Positions 1 to 10,625 of a stretch of DNA of 64,000 nt are shown piece after piece. Within the stretch, counting starts at the first letter, position 1; the number at the start of each line of letters is the position of its first letter. Position numbers and translations under genes: made by a program. The stretch spans positions 372,001 through 436,000 of the forward strand of contig MU008172.1 of the NCBI GenBank assembly GCA_010909165.1, written 5' to 3'. This stretch comes from Anthoceros angustus (lineage: Eukaryota; Streptophyta; Anthocerotopsida; Anthocerotales; Anthocerotaceae). A model generated the notes under the pieces. It searched no databases. It had not been told where the DNA came from and saw nothing but the letters and a program-made list of their open reading frames with translations.

Positions 1-61
1 TATTGTTTCTTTGCTATTCTAGCCAACTTTGGTTGAAGTTGCTGGCATTTGTCTTGGCCAG

Positions 62-574
62 GTCTCTGCTGGTGGGATGGCTGTGAGCTGCTTCCTTGTG
101 GGTTTTTCATTCTACCTGAAGGTCAGAACTCACCTTTAATCGCATGCTTATTCCGCTGTCGCTAACTTGTTTTTCTTTCCTAACGGAATGCATTGGCTCT
201 GATTCTTGTTCCAGGGGCAGATGGCCATGATGTCAAGCCCGAACATGGATATCTATGTGAATGTTTTAGCATTGACCAGCTTACTGGTGTACATCATCGC
301 GTTCTCGATGGGCATGGGTGCCATACCGTGGATAGTTATGTCTGAAATCTTTCCAGCAAATGTTAAGGGTATGGCAGGGAGCTTGGCGACTCTAGCGAAT
401 TGGTTTGCAGCTTGGACAGTGACTATGGTGTTCAACTTCATGTTGCAGTGGAGCTCTGCGGGCTCCTTCTGGATATTTGCAGGGGAGTGTGCTTTAACTG
501 TGGTGTTCGTGGCACTGTTTGTGCCTGAGACAAGGGGCCGTACTTTAGAGGAGATAGAGGCTTCCTTCGAATGA
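62..574 (+). CDS. ERD6-like sugar transporter, C-terminal part (MFS)
   Basis: This is the last part of a monosaccharide transporter of the major facilitator superfamily; plant ERD6-like members move hexoses, often across the tonoplast. Two exons are visible: about 62-121, after a ttggccag acceptor, and about 215-574, after ttgttccag, split by a 93-bp intron. The second exon gives the last transmembrane helices, including IPWIVMSEIFPANVKG and the loop ANWFAAWTVTM. It ends with the family signature PETRGRTLEEIE and a TGA stop at 572-574. The N-terminal helices lie left of the window, so the gene is cut by the window edge rather than broken. The short upstream exon join is read by eye. The family call is firm; substrate and membrane are inferred from relatives. 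Confidence 0.88.
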
Positions 575-1284
575 GATCATCAGCTCAAGGGCAGTGATCA
601 GATCATTCTATTTTTGCGGCATTCCCTTACGGCTGGGCGTGGTGTTACGATCAGGTAGGGCGCCAGCAGTGCTCTGAGATCGTTTGTCATACACCTAGAC
701 GTCCGCAAAGACAAACCGTAAGAACAGTAAGTTAACGCCGCGGTAAATTTGAAATAGAGGCAGTAATTGTGGATAGTAGATCGACATAGGTTAAATGTAC
801 AGACACCACCTGTGACGTGGTACAGAAGATATGGCCCTGATGAACGCTTACAGAACGGTCTGACAGAAGGCCGCGTCCAGGTTGACACATCCTTGCATTG
901 ACGGTGGAGGACCATTGTTTTCATACTTGTGGTCTGAAAATTGTGTATCCTCATAGGCGCAGAATCTAGATGCGTAACCCTGCTTGCCCAACTAGAGGAA
1001 GTTGGCGATTACAATGAAGCGGGAGTGAAAGAAGAAAAACTCTCTAATAGGTTTTAGGGTCCTCATCCAGGTTTTGGGTACCTGGAATAATTTTTACCAC
1101 TTGTGGCCTCGGGCGGCCTTTCAATTCATTGTATGCTGATAGATAGCACAAGGAATATTTAACTAGAAAATAATAAATTAGTATTATTATTATTATTTAA
1201 ATTACTCAATAGATAATATTAGCATGATTATAAGTTAAAAAAATCTAGTCAGTAATCTATATTGCTTTAACAATGTCCATCTAG
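575..1284. other. non-coding stretch, AT-rich in its second half
   Basis: No gene is recognisable here. The first part is probably 3' UTR and downstream sequence of the transporter. From about 1140 the sequence is strongly AT-rich, with a short (att)n run near 1183-1198. Confidence 0.5.
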
Positions 1285-2256
1285 CTATGGTAGGCTATCA
1301 TCATCATCTTCCCATAGCTCATCATCAAAGTGGTCGTCATAATATTTGCACCTACATCTTATTCCTCTCCTAAGTTTAAGTTCTGGCTTTTCGTCACATG
1401 TTGTTGTGGGAATGAGCTCGTGCTCACGCCCTATTGATGCCAATGGCATATCTTGCCAAAGTATCTCCTCTACTTCCTTTGCCTGCAAAAATATTGCCAT
1501 TTCAAAGGTAGGGTCCAAACCCTTCTCTCTCACGACACAAGCTTTGAACAAGTCCAATAAGATGGCGGTGTCGTTTGCCGCGTATTCTTGTTGCTTGTAA
1601 GATAAGTTCATGCCTCTCTTGAAGGTCATTTGCATGGCCTTTGTCAGTCCCTTCCCCAAGAAGTCCGCCGCGCATCTATGAAGTGAAGGCATGTCTTCCA
1701 ATCCCATCAATTTCTTTGCCCATACCTGTAAGTCCACGACAGAGCGATGTAGGAGCTCCCTTTGTTGGCTGCAAGCCACTTCAGATCTGGGCGTCTAGCA
1801 AATCCAAATTTCACCACCTTTTCATTGGCCATCAATGAATGGAAGTCCTCCGCCCAATCGTTTGCTACTTCCATTGCAAGATCACTTGAAGGCGGAGCCC
1901 TTATCGCAGTTCCAATATCCATGATGGGGTCCATGATCTTATTCACAGAAATATCTATCAGGAATGTCATGTTGGCGTTGTTTGCCATATTGCCCCTTAA
2001 AGAAAGTTGAAGCAAACATGGTATGTTTGACTTCCTGTACACCATCTCTGTCTCTACGTCGAAGCTAGCACAATATGCTTGCTTAACACTTTGGTGCAAT
2101 TTCTTCCATTGGACCTCCCTGGTTTTCCTAGGAATATTTGGATACCCTATGTATATCAAGCCTCCTTGAGGCCTCCTATACGGCACTCTTAGTTTCCTCC
2201 TCCATCCTTTGTTTCTTCAACCTTTGATTAGCTCGACTCAACGCACCTTTCCCCAT
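1285..2256 (-). pseudogene. frameshifted 3'-5' exonuclease (DEDDy, RNase D/EXD-like)
   Basis: Two overlapping reverse-strand frames together encode a 3'-5' exonuclease domain. The upstream frame (about 2186-1720) has an Exo I motif, ASFDVETEM, then PCLLQLS, FLIDI and an Exo II-like stretch, VVKFGFARRPDLKWLAA. The downstream frame (about 1779-1285) has SVVDLQ, then the Exo III motif YAANDTAILLDLF, and ends in an acidic tail, DDDDSLP. Moving from one frame to the other needs a one-base shift near 1745-1760, where no intron fits. A second break lies near 2180: an ATG at 2256 opens a frame (MGKGALSRANQRLKK) that stops just before the exonuclease frame begins. Enzymes of this family trim RNA or DNA 3' ends. 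Two breaks suggest a pseudogene, although sequencing error or unusual splicing is possible. The AT-rich, transposon-rich setting fits a decaying copy. Confidence 0.62.
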
Positions 2257-2410
2257 TATTTAATACTAGTCCTAAAACGGATTGTATTAGGTGATACATC
2301 GCGGCATCCGAGGAGTAATGACTTCCTAATTTCTATTATCCAATGGACCTTATATAACTATTGATTCTCCATCTCAATTCGGCTTAAAGCTCCGCCGCAT
2401 GTTCGCTTTT

Positions 2411-2558
2411 ATCCAAAATAGCTTTTCCTTGTACTCTATATTTGTAGAGATAATCCAAAATAGCTTTGCCTTGTACTCTATATAAGTAAAGATGATCTAA
2501 AACAAAATTTCTTTTCGATATATATGTAGAGATGATCTCGAATAGCTTTTCCTTTATT
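2411..2558. repeat. 42-bp tandem repeat, about 3.5 copies
   Basis: Units containing aatagcttttccttgtac and a tgtagagat tail recur with a 42-bp step (about 2417, 2459, 2500, 2541) and increasing divergence. The array ends at the left target-site duplication of the neighbouring MITE. Confidence 0.7.
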
Positions 2559-2566
2559 CTCCATAT

Positions 2567-2970
2567 CAGGGTGTCATTTTGACCCCGTCCCAAGCTCGGT
2601 CCCGGTCTCGGCATGTGTTAAAAAAAACATGGGACCGAAGGTTCTTCAGGAGTCCGGTCCCCACCCTCGGTCCCCTATTTTTTTCGGGGACCGAGAGTTC
2701 ATAAAAGGTCCGGTTTAAAATTAGTAAATTACTTAATTTTATATCCAAGGATTTATATTTATTATGGACACATGGACCCATCTTATCATGGACGCATCAT
2801 CGGTATCTGCGGACTCAGCGTCTGCTCTTTATATTATTATTTATAAATTATTTATTTAATATTTATTATATTTAGTGACCAAGGGTCGCAAAAGGCAGTC
2901 CCTCCTCGGTCCGAGACCAGCGTAGCCTTGGCGATCCGGACCGAGATAGTACTCGGTCAAAATGACACCG
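2567..2970. mobile_element. non-autonomous hAT-type MITE with 8-bp TSD
   Basis: A 404-bp element begins cagGGTGTCATTTTGACC and ends GGTCAAAATGACACCg, giving a perfect 15-bp inverted core close to the termini. It is flanked on both sides by the exact 8-bp direct repeat CTCCATAT (2559-2566 and 2971-2978), the target-site duplication size of hAT transposons; a CAGGG-type end also fits hAT. There is no transposase frame, and the interior has further inverted cggtccc/ccgagac motifs. This is a miniature element mobilised in trans. The last two terminal bases differ between ends. Confidence 0.85.
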
Positions 2971-2999
2971 CTCCATATGTCCGGATGATCCAAATGCAT

Positions 3000-3620
3000 A
3001 AATGAACTTATGAACTATTGCTAGGAAGGCGGGTTCCTTCCATTTAGGGGCGCCTTACACCACTCACCGGGTTTCGCTTAGGCGATCTATTTTGATCCGT
3101 GGGTTTTGTTCTTGATGTGGTTATAACCGATCCCACCCGGGGATGTCTGCCATGTTATTCTTAACTCCTCAAGTTGGGCGGCGGAGGGATGCACGGCTAA
3201 GGTCACAAGTACTCTCCTATGTGACGGCCACGCCGTCCCCATTGAGACTCATGGAGCCATGGGCAAGGATTTCTTTAGGTTCGTCAAGGCTGCGCCAAGG
3301 CTTATCATTCAAGAATGGGGTTGGCCTCCCCTTGTATTGTTGCTTTCTTTTCCGAGGGTTCCCATCGCTCTGCAGGCGTTATGTGATATAGAACCAATGA
3401 CGCGGAGATGCGACTTCTTGACGGTGGTAAGTAGGCCTTTTTACATCCCTGACCACGAAGTTCTTCGGGCGGTTGGTAGTTTTGAAATGCGTGATTGTGG
3501 GGGCTAGTCCCCCTGGCATGGTGCCCTTTGTTGGGTTTTTTCCCCTTTGTTTTGGGGTGGATGGGTTTTTCCCACCTCTTTCTCATAATTAAGTCTTCTT
3601 TTCCAAACTTATGAACTCAA
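3000..3620 (+). repeat. dispersed repeat, copy A (retrotransposon 3' region-like)
   Basis: This stretch matches 18650-19090 at moderate identity. Shared blocks include cacaagtactctc, gagactcat / gaaactcat, ccatgggcaagga / ccgtgggcaagga, and a downstream ctagtcccc ... ggtgccct ... gttttttcccctttg block. Its last part (gatgggtttttcccacctct ... cataattaagtcttc) also matches 57025-57060. Three degenerate copies in 64 kb indicate an old dispersed element. No long frame survives. The T-rich cctttg end suggests the 3' tail of a non-LTR or large retroelement, but that is inference. Confidence 0.55.
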
Positions 3621-3762
3621 GACTTAGGTATTGAGTTCTCCATAGGGCCATGAGGCATACAATAGAACATTAGAAGTTTTCTCAATTCATGTGCATTCTT
3701 GGGCTCAACAGTCTGATACTTTATGGATCCATAATGCCACTTGGGTCATCCTTGCCCATGTT

Positions 3763-3827
3763 GGGCAATCACAGTTGGATGAGGGGAATGATGATCCATA
3801 TGGGCAATCACAGTTGGATGAGGGGAA
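3763..3827. repeat. short direct repeat (28 bp x 2)
   Basis: gggcaatcacagttggatga followed by ggggaatg occurs at about 3763 and again at about 3800, separated by 9 bp. Confidence 0.7.
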
Positions 3828-3829
3828 TG

Positions 3830-5226
3830 CCCTCTACACAATCTTCAAATCACCCCTATCACTTTCTACTCTTGCGGCCTCACCCAAAATCAGCATGTGT
3901 TTGAAATCAAGTGAGCCAGGCGCCTCGCCTCATGCTCGCCCAGCCGCCATCACAGTGCACATCCCGGTGCGTGCTCCCGAGCCTCGCAATCCCACGAGGC
4001 AACCCACCACCACCTTGTTGGCTTCGCTATTACCCCCCTTTTACAGATTTAGGACTAGGCTCTTCCTCTTGCAGGTTCTAAATCACACACACCACGCATA
4101 GCCAGATTCCTTCACCATTGTTTAGTCATCCTCTCGGACTTGGCCTGGACTGCTCTAAAGTTTCTTCAACCTCGATGGTGCCACCGCTGGACGCTCCATT
4201 CCGGTTCTTAACCACTTCCTTAAGCAACCTCGCAAAGGACCTAGCGAGCTCTTCCTCGCCAACGTTCTCATCCTCTCTCCATACTTACGAACCTTATAAA
4301 TACAAGTTCAATTTATATTCAACATTCAAATGTAGAAGCCCCTCCCAATAGAAATGGAATAATTCTTAATGAACTGACATTCTTAGCCTTTTTATAAAGG
4401 CTAAGTAATTTGTAGGTCAATTAGTGATCACCCTATTGATGTTATACTGACAAGAAGCTAGCTTTAAAATGCTTTTACAAGGAACCTTACAAACCTTACA
4501 AACATATTTTTCACTTAGAATTCATTCAGTAGTTAGAGCCGGTTTGCCATGTGTGCTACTTCAAAGCGCAAGACCACCCTGAAAGTTTAGTTCATTCATA
4601 CTTAGTGGAAATGGAAAGGTATATTAATAATAGACTCATTCAACGATTTGGTCACTGAGTTGTTGTATTGAAGAAAGTTTTGACCAATTAAACATGGTGA
4701 TATTTGAATTCCGCAGTTGAGTCCTTAGAGCGGATCAACGTACAGGGATGGAGATCCTACCATTAGCTTGCTTTGTTCTGCTTACTCAACTTACAAGAAG
4801 GCCCACATGGATTAGTCGCCCGGGATAAGCAGGCTCCAGTTGCCCTGTCATGAGATATTCAGGCGTGCAACCTTCTTTTTGTATTCAGTGAGTTTGGACA
4901 TTTCCTTTCCTTTGGCATGAGCGAGAAAATCCTTAAGGCTAACGCTCTATGATATATAGGAGATCCAATAGGACCTGAGTTGGCGTGTTGAAAGCTATAA
5001 AGCAGCTTTCTATGATATTTTTTACACTATAACCAGTAACTCGATATAGGTTGGACATATCAATCTACTCAGATGCACACAAACAGGGCTCAACACTGAA
5101 GAGAGGGACCCTTTATTGACCTTCTATCAACCCTCAGTTGAAAGGTTAATAATCTATTCCTTGCACGAGGTTTTCTACATCTGGCTGCAAACAACCCTGT
5201 CAATTAGACATTGCATACATAATTAC
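3830..5226. other. non-coding stretch, no gene seen
   Basis: I see no gene here. The 5' part (3900-4060) is C-rich, with a short open frame lacking any recognisable motif; the remainder is AT-rich. Confidence 0.4.
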
Positions 5227-5248
5227 ATATATATATATATATATATAT
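5227..5248. repeat. (AT)n microsatellite
   Basis: An uninterrupted run of at dinucleotides lies immediately left of the long inverted repeat. Confidence 0.9.
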
Positions 5249-5250
5249 TA

Positions 5251-5600
5251 GGCCTAGACAAGGACGTATGCCCTCAGCATCGGAGTGTGCACACTTGGCA
5301 CCAAGTGTTAGACCTCACATCATATCATGAGGATCGCAAAATACAAATTTAGTAATTCAACCCTGATTTGAAAGGTTAATAATATAATTATTCAGAATAT
5401 AAAAATAAGGAGTTCACTTATGGGATTTATAGCCGCAATTAGATAAGTGCCAAGATATAGGTATATAGAAGTTTATATTGCTAAATTTATATTTTGCAAT
5501 CCGGTACTTTAGGTTATGATGTGAGATCTAAGGCTTGGTGCCATGTTTGGCAGTGAGCACACTCGGATGCTGGTAGGGGCATACAATTCTTGTCTAGGCT
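5251..5600. repeat. long imperfect inverted repeat (foldback), arms about 105-123 bp
   Basis: The left arm (5251-5356) begins ggcctagacaaggac and contains cttggcaccaagtgttagac. It is matched in reverse complement by the right arm (5478-5600), which ends cttgtctaggct and contains gtctaa/gatctaaggcttggtgcca. The spacer is about 121 bp. The arms have diverged by substitutions and small indels. It may be a foldback MITE or the footprint of an inverted duplication; I saw no convincing target-site duplication. Confidence 0.7.
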
Positions 5601-5917
5601 GTTGGCATCGTGGTTAACGATGATGGTTGATGCTAACGTTTCTAAATAGCACGTCTCTTCTTCCAACGCAAAGTCAAGATATTTCTTCTTCCAAAGCCAA
5701 CTCCGAAAAAGACCCCTTTCGTTCTCGGCACCATGAAAGCTTCGTTGCCAAAAGACTTCAAGCTCGGGTTGTCCGAAGCTTTCAAGCACCTACCAATGTT
5801 TTGAAATGTGAATGAGAATAACCAAAAGATCCACTCAATCAATATCAACTGAAAAAAAGGGGTGATTTGTGTTGAAGGCCCGTCCTAGCTGGGCTGGCAC
5901 CCATATTTATGAGCTGT

Positions 5918-6113
5918 ACATGTAGGGAGGGTGCAACGCTTCTCACCTCACACACGAGTTTCTGAGACGTCCATGTATGAAGGATGGAACGTTTCTTACC
6001 TCACTCTCAAGTTTCTAAGACGTACATGTATGGAGCATGCAACGCTTCTCACCTCACTCTCAAGTTTCTAAGACGTACATGTATGAAGGATGCAACGCTT
6101 CTCACCTCACACT
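5918..6113. repeat. 54-bp tandem repeat, about 3.5 copies
   Basis: Units of the form catgtatg..ggatgcaacg cttctcacctcac and tctcaagtttctaagacg repeat in steps of about 54 bp. The array ends just before a GC-rich segment downstream of the F-box gene. Confidence 0.85.
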
Positions 6114-6496
6114 GCCACGACAACAACCGTCACGACTCGTTGTGTACACCTACAACTTCCTATTCCAACACCATGGCCGCCAGGTACGCCTCCCCCGGCT
6201 CCGACACCCGGCCGCACCCAGCCCCACGGCCAGCACCCCGAACCCCAGCAGGCTGCCGCTGGGGTCGTTGGCCAGCTACAGGCTCTTGACCAGGATGAAA
6301 TCCGAGGGCGGGGGTTTGTAGGCCCTTCTCATTCACACTGCGCTCTGCTGCGCTGAGATTGCATTTCACACATCAGATAACAATCGAATCACACACCGGA
6401 CACTAAACTACGAACTTGGACAGCGCTCCCAACGGCACGTAATTTATTGCATGAATGCACGCTTTACAGGTTCGAACATGGAAACGAATTCTCCTC

Positions 6497-8185
6497 TCAA
6501 ACAACGAAGTCAATTGGTCGGAAGAGATAGGACACTTGGATCCAGAGTGAGGTACCCACGCCTTCGCAAATGAGGCTCCATGTATTGTCCAGAATGTTAT
6601 ATCCCACCAAGTCCGCGCACCCACCGAGCAGGTCAAAGCCAGTCTCAATAGTGAAGTACAGTGTATCACCCATCAAGGAAGCTCCATCCAAGGTGACCAC
6701 CCGCTCAGTCATCTTCAACCGCTCCTTTATCTCCAACGTCTCGAGCGTCATTGGTTTCATGAGCATCTCCTGCAAATGCTTAGGCAGAAACGATACCTTC
6801 CGCCAGCTATAAGGGCTCCTTTCCAGCTCCCAAACTCCAACATCCACCTTGTGCCGGTCGAGGCCTTGTTCAAGACCAAAAAGTCTCCCCCGCCACGCAA
6901 AGACGTTGCAGATATGTCCCGGCTTCGTACTCTCCTCTTGATGGAAAATGTCATCATCCCACTTCCCATCCCAAATAATTTTGCCACTTTTGAGACTGTG
7001 GATGTTCATACAGTTGTCCTCCTCTGCTGTGCAAAGTTCACCATTGCACAAAACATATTGAGGCCAGTGAAAGCCATCGTCGTCCCTGCCGATAAACCAG
7101 AGTGGTCGAGTCAGGGTCGTGGCTTCCCAGCTATTATCCTTGGACCTGTAGATGGTTACAGTTGGTTCATTTTTCCGCATACACAAAACCATGACGGTAA
7201 AGTGCCCGCTTGCGTCCACCTCAAGCTGGACTCTCCAGCGGGCTCGGTGGTCATGAAAGTCATCTTCCTTCCCAAACTCCTGGGGCAGCTCTGTGAACGT
7301 TCTTGTGACAGGATTGGCAACGCAGAAACTCATCCCTACTACGTCATGCTCCTCATCATAATCCTCGTTGTCTGCCATGAAATATCCCTCCTCATCCCTC
7401 TCCTCGTTCTCCTCATAATTATCCCCCTCCCTGTTTGCATCCCCATCCTCATTTGCATCCCCATCCCCGTCCCCGTTCCTGTCCCCATCCCCGTCCCTAT
7501 TCCCCTCCTCCTCCTCCTTCCCCTGCTCCTCACCCTCCTCCTCCTCCTCCTCATCCCCGTCCCCATCCCCCACCCCACTGCCATCTGAACGAGACGGAGA
7601 CACCTGGAGTTGCTGAGTTTCCTTAGGTTTTCCAGTCTTCTGTCTATCAACCTTAAAGATGCAAACCAACCCGTCGTGCACAACGTACTCTTGAAAATGG
7701 AAAGCCTGGAATTTGGGAGGAAGAAAGGATAAGCCAACCTTGACATCCTCCAACTCCTCGGTCTCAGACGCCCTTTGAGCGCACGGCTTGCAAGGAACCA
7801 GCTTGCCGGGCTTGTACTCCAGGTTGCAGACTGGAGGTTCAGGTGGCTCCACGGAATCACACAAGCGCTTGAAATCTGAAGATGCCAGGAGGGACTGCCA
7901 GGTCTTGCAAACTATGGAGAAGCGTACGCGGCTGCCCAATGGCACCCTGGCCAGAATTATATGTAGACATTCCAAGGGCAGATTGCTCCACAGAGAAGGC
8001 TTCATCTCGAAGCTGTGAGGATCCAAGGGTTCTCCCAACTGACCATGCAAGACATCGAGCAGGAAATAGGGATGCTCGAACCAGCTTCCACACTTGGTGC
8101 AGGTCCTCTCCTTCACTTCGTCCCACTCCACCGAAGAGTCCCACCCTCGTGAGTTGCGCTCTTCACATTCGTCGCACAGCTCCAT
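6497..8185 (-). CDS. F-box protein with N-terminal Cys motifs and acidic repeat
   Basis: This is an intronless reverse-strand frame. The ATG at 8185 (MELCDECEERN) is chosen because the frame further upstream has no ATG; the product is about 562 residues. The order is: two CxxC pairs (residues about 4-7 and 31-34, CDEC...CTKC) that could bind zinc; an F-box at about residues 65-105 (SNLPLECLHIILARVPL ... VCKTWQSL); a long acidic low-complexity stretch at about residues 195-265 made of E-runs and G-D/D-G-N repeats; then a C-terminal region resembling an F-box-associated beta domain (tryptophan- and GD-containing strands, VTIYRSKDNSWEATTL, MGDTLYFTIETGFD). F-box proteins are substrate receptors of SCF ubiquitin ligases via SKP1; the substrate is unknown. 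A truncated copy of the 3' half lies at 10155-10625, and its 5' flank is tandemly duplicated. Confidence 0.85.
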   Translation of the reverse strand: MELCDECEERNSRGWDSSVEWDEVKERTCTKCGSWFEHPYFLLDVLHGQLGEPLDPHSFEMKPSLWSNLPLECLHIILARVPLGSRVRFSIVCKTWQSLLASSDFKRLCDSVEPPEPPVCNLEYKPGKLVPCKPCAQRASETEELEDVKVGLSFLPPKFQAFHFQEYVVHDGLVCIFKVDRQKTGKPKETQQLQVSPSRSDGSGVGDGDGDEEEEEEGEEQGKEEEEGNRDGDGDRNGDGDGDANEDGDANREGDNYEENEERDEEGYFMADNEDYDEEHDVVGMSFCVANPVTRTFTELPQEFGKEDDFHDHRARWRVQLEVDASGHFTVMVLCMRKNEPTVTIYRSKDNSWEATTLTRPLWFIGRDDDGFHWPQYVLCNGELCTAEEDNCMNIHSLKSGKIIWDGKWDDDIFHQEESTKPGHICNVFAWRGRLFGLEQGLDRHKVDVGVWELERSPYSWRKVSFLPKHLQEMLMKPMTLETLEIKERLKMTERVVTLDGASLMGDTLYFTIETGFDLLGGCADLVGYNILDNTWSLICEGVGTSLWIQVSYLFRPIDFVV

Positions 8186-8228
8186 GCTCAAGGAATTCCT
8201 CTTGGTCACTGGCGGACGATCACCGGCG

Positions 8229-8450
8229 CACACCGGCTCCGTCTCAAGTTCCCAGTTCAGGCTGGAAAGGAATGAGAAGCATCTCAAACCCGTACGCGAT
8301 TATGTAGGGCAATTTCATGGCAGAAGTTGCGAGCTCAGTCTCAGTCTCAGTCTCAAGTTCGCAGTTCCGGCGGGAATGAGAATGACAGGCATTTCAAACC
8401 GGGACGCGATGAGGTATGTACGCAATTTTCATGGCAGAAGTTGCGAGCAA
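8229..8450. repeat. about 110-bp direct duplication of the F-box gene 5' flank
   Basis: The segment tctcaagttcccagttc ... caatttcatggcagaagttg (about 8231-8334) recurs at about 8349-8450 with small differences. A short agtctc tandem run lies between the copies. The shared ggcagaagttgcgagc end makes the duplication clear. It covers the likely promoter or 5' UTR of the F-box gene. Confidence 0.8.
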
Positions 8451-10154
8451 ATATAATAAGAAGTACATACATAGTCTTTTCAAAGGTTCACACATCCCAA
8501 GCCCACAGGTTTCCCAGGCCGCGGCGGCATTTGGTTTCCTTGTTCGGATCTGCCCTGCTGTGTCTTTTGTCGCGTCCATTTCACTAGGAGAGCTGCTCTT
8601 CTTTCATATGATTCTCACACGCAAGGGCATCTGCACCTTTGAGTATCTGATTGCTATGAGAGCAGAGACAGATGATCAGGGAAAGTCCGTCCAAGTAGCT
8701 GTCCCGGCCAATCCTTGTTTCTAAGGGGATTACAGGTCTCTGGCAGCACAAAATTCAGACTGCTGTACTGGAGCGGCCACTGGGTCAACATCACCGTAAG
8801 GGGCTCTCATTATCTGCACCTGAAACTCCTCCAACTCCCCACCATTTGCTGGTGTTCATAGACCAGTTATGAAAACCGTGGAATAAAAACATGATTCGAG
8901 CATCTGAAATGTTCTCTTTGTACAAGTTAGCAATCTGCTGCATCCATGAATCTCCCCCTAGTCATTGCATCCATGCTGCCGCCAAGTATACCGATGAAGG
9001 CAAGTAGGCTGCGATGGACTCGTAAAGCATCGGTCAGTGGCACACAGGAAGAGACGGCCAGCACTTTGTTTGCACCAGGAGTTCTTCTGTTCTTGTTGTC
9101 TTTCATTTCTTCCTACAAGACGCAACCATGAGCCGAAAACGAGGGATCTGACAAGCTGGGGGTGTCCAGGCTTTCTCAATTCATCGAAGTTCACTTCATC
9201 CCTGCGGTGTCGCTGCAAACGACGGGCAACAACAGCAATGCTTGATAGTCCTCTCGCTGTGTGTTATCTGACCCAGTAAATGACCAATGCATGTGTTCAG
9301 GGAAGCCAGCTGCTGCAAGACAAGCAGCTTTTCCATAGTACTATCTCCAAGTTTCCCTTGCATCCTGAGAGGACAGAAGTCAAAACCCCATTCAGAAGCA
9401 ACATTAATTGCAAAATAAGCATGGTGCTCCCTCCCGTGGAATTCAAAGAAATCGAGCCTTGCATATCGTTACGACCTCGGATATGCACCTCACAAGCCTC
9501 GCATGGCTACCTACTAAACTGACGATAAGCCATCATATGATGTAAAGGGTACTTTGGCGTATTGCAGGCTAGGCAAACCAATTTGGAACAGCAGGGACAA
9601 AGCGGAATGTTCTGGACACAAATTGTTCACATTGTTACCAGAGTTTGTCACAAAAATTGTATCCCCGTCCCGAAACAGAGAAACACCTATAGCTTTCGGC
9701 CTAGGCGGATGAAGTCCCCGAATGTCTCAGCGAATGTAGAGAAATCTGGGCATTATAGGCCTGAGCAGTCAGCTACGGTGGACGATGCTGGCTTGTGGTG
9801 GAGGATATCCCATCACTGGAATGGCCCTCGGTTTGGCCAGGCTCACGATCCACAGCTAGGTCTGATCCGTAGAAGGTCCTCTTGGAAGGTTAGTGGTGGC
9901 TTCCTCTTCCTCATCCATCGGCTCTGCCTAGGCAGTAAGTAAGCTCCTGTCCAGAGATTCGCAGTGCTGAGGCTGGGCAAGCAACGAAGGACACATATCC
10001 TGCCGTGGCTACCTGTTCGCTGCCATCCAAGTCATCGAGAGAATCCTAAAGAAATCGGCAGAGGTGCGCATGGCTCTTGGCTGAGTGCTTGCCGTGCATC
10101 CCCAGCGATAAGGGCATCCCATGCAACCAACTCAATAGCAGCCATCATGGCAAA
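8451..10154. other. non-coding stretch, no gene recognised
   Basis: There are only short unrelated frames, the longest about 126 codons at 9562-9942, without any family motif. No RNA gene was seen. Confidence 0.4.
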
Positions 10155-10625
10155 TGCATGTTTCACACATCAGATGCACATTCGAATCACACACCCTCGT
10201 TTAGACACTCAACAACGAACTTGGACAGCGCTTCCTACAGCGGGAGCTTAATTGTTTGAATGGATGCTTAACAGGTTTGAACACATGGAAACGGATCCTC
10301 CTCTCAAACAACGAAGTCATTTGGTCGGAAGAGAAAGAACTCTTTTATCCAGAGTGAGGAATACGCGCCGTCGCAAATGAGGCTCCAATTTTTATCCAGA
10401 ATGCGTCCAGGTCCAAGCCATTCTCAAAAGTGAGGTACAGTGTGTATCACCCATCAAGGTGGCTCCATCCAAGATGACGATCCGGGCAGTCATCTCCAAC
10501 CGCCCTTTGTCTGTAACGTCTCGAGGTCATTGGTTTCATGAGCATTTCCTGCAAACAGAAACCATACCTTCCTCCGGCTATATGGGCTCCTTTCAAGCAC
10601 CCAAAACTCCAACATTAACGTGTCA
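10155..10625 (-). pseudogene. truncated copy of the F-box gene 3' end
   Basis: The sequence aligns by eye with 6360-6860, the 3' flank and last part of the F-box coding region. Shared blocks include cacacatcagat, cgaacttggacagcgct, cctctcaaacaacgaagtca, ttggtcggaagaga, gcaaatgaggctcca and atcacccatcaagg.ggctcc. Numerous indels shift the frame and nothing upstream of the C-terminal third is present. It is a non-functional duplicate that also carries the source gene's 3' flank, so it arose by DNA duplication, not by retroposition of a processed message. Confidence 0.8.

Noticed and set aside
3691-4101. 136-codon forward frame
   Set aside because: It includes a short direct repeat and lacks any motif; most likely chance in C-rich DNA.
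6776-7588. 270-codon forward frame with long Pro/Leu/Ile tail
   Set aside because: It is antisense of the F-box gene; the tail is the complement of the acidic repeat.
9562-9942. 126-codon forward frame
   Set aside because: No recognisable domain, no splice support and random-looking composition.
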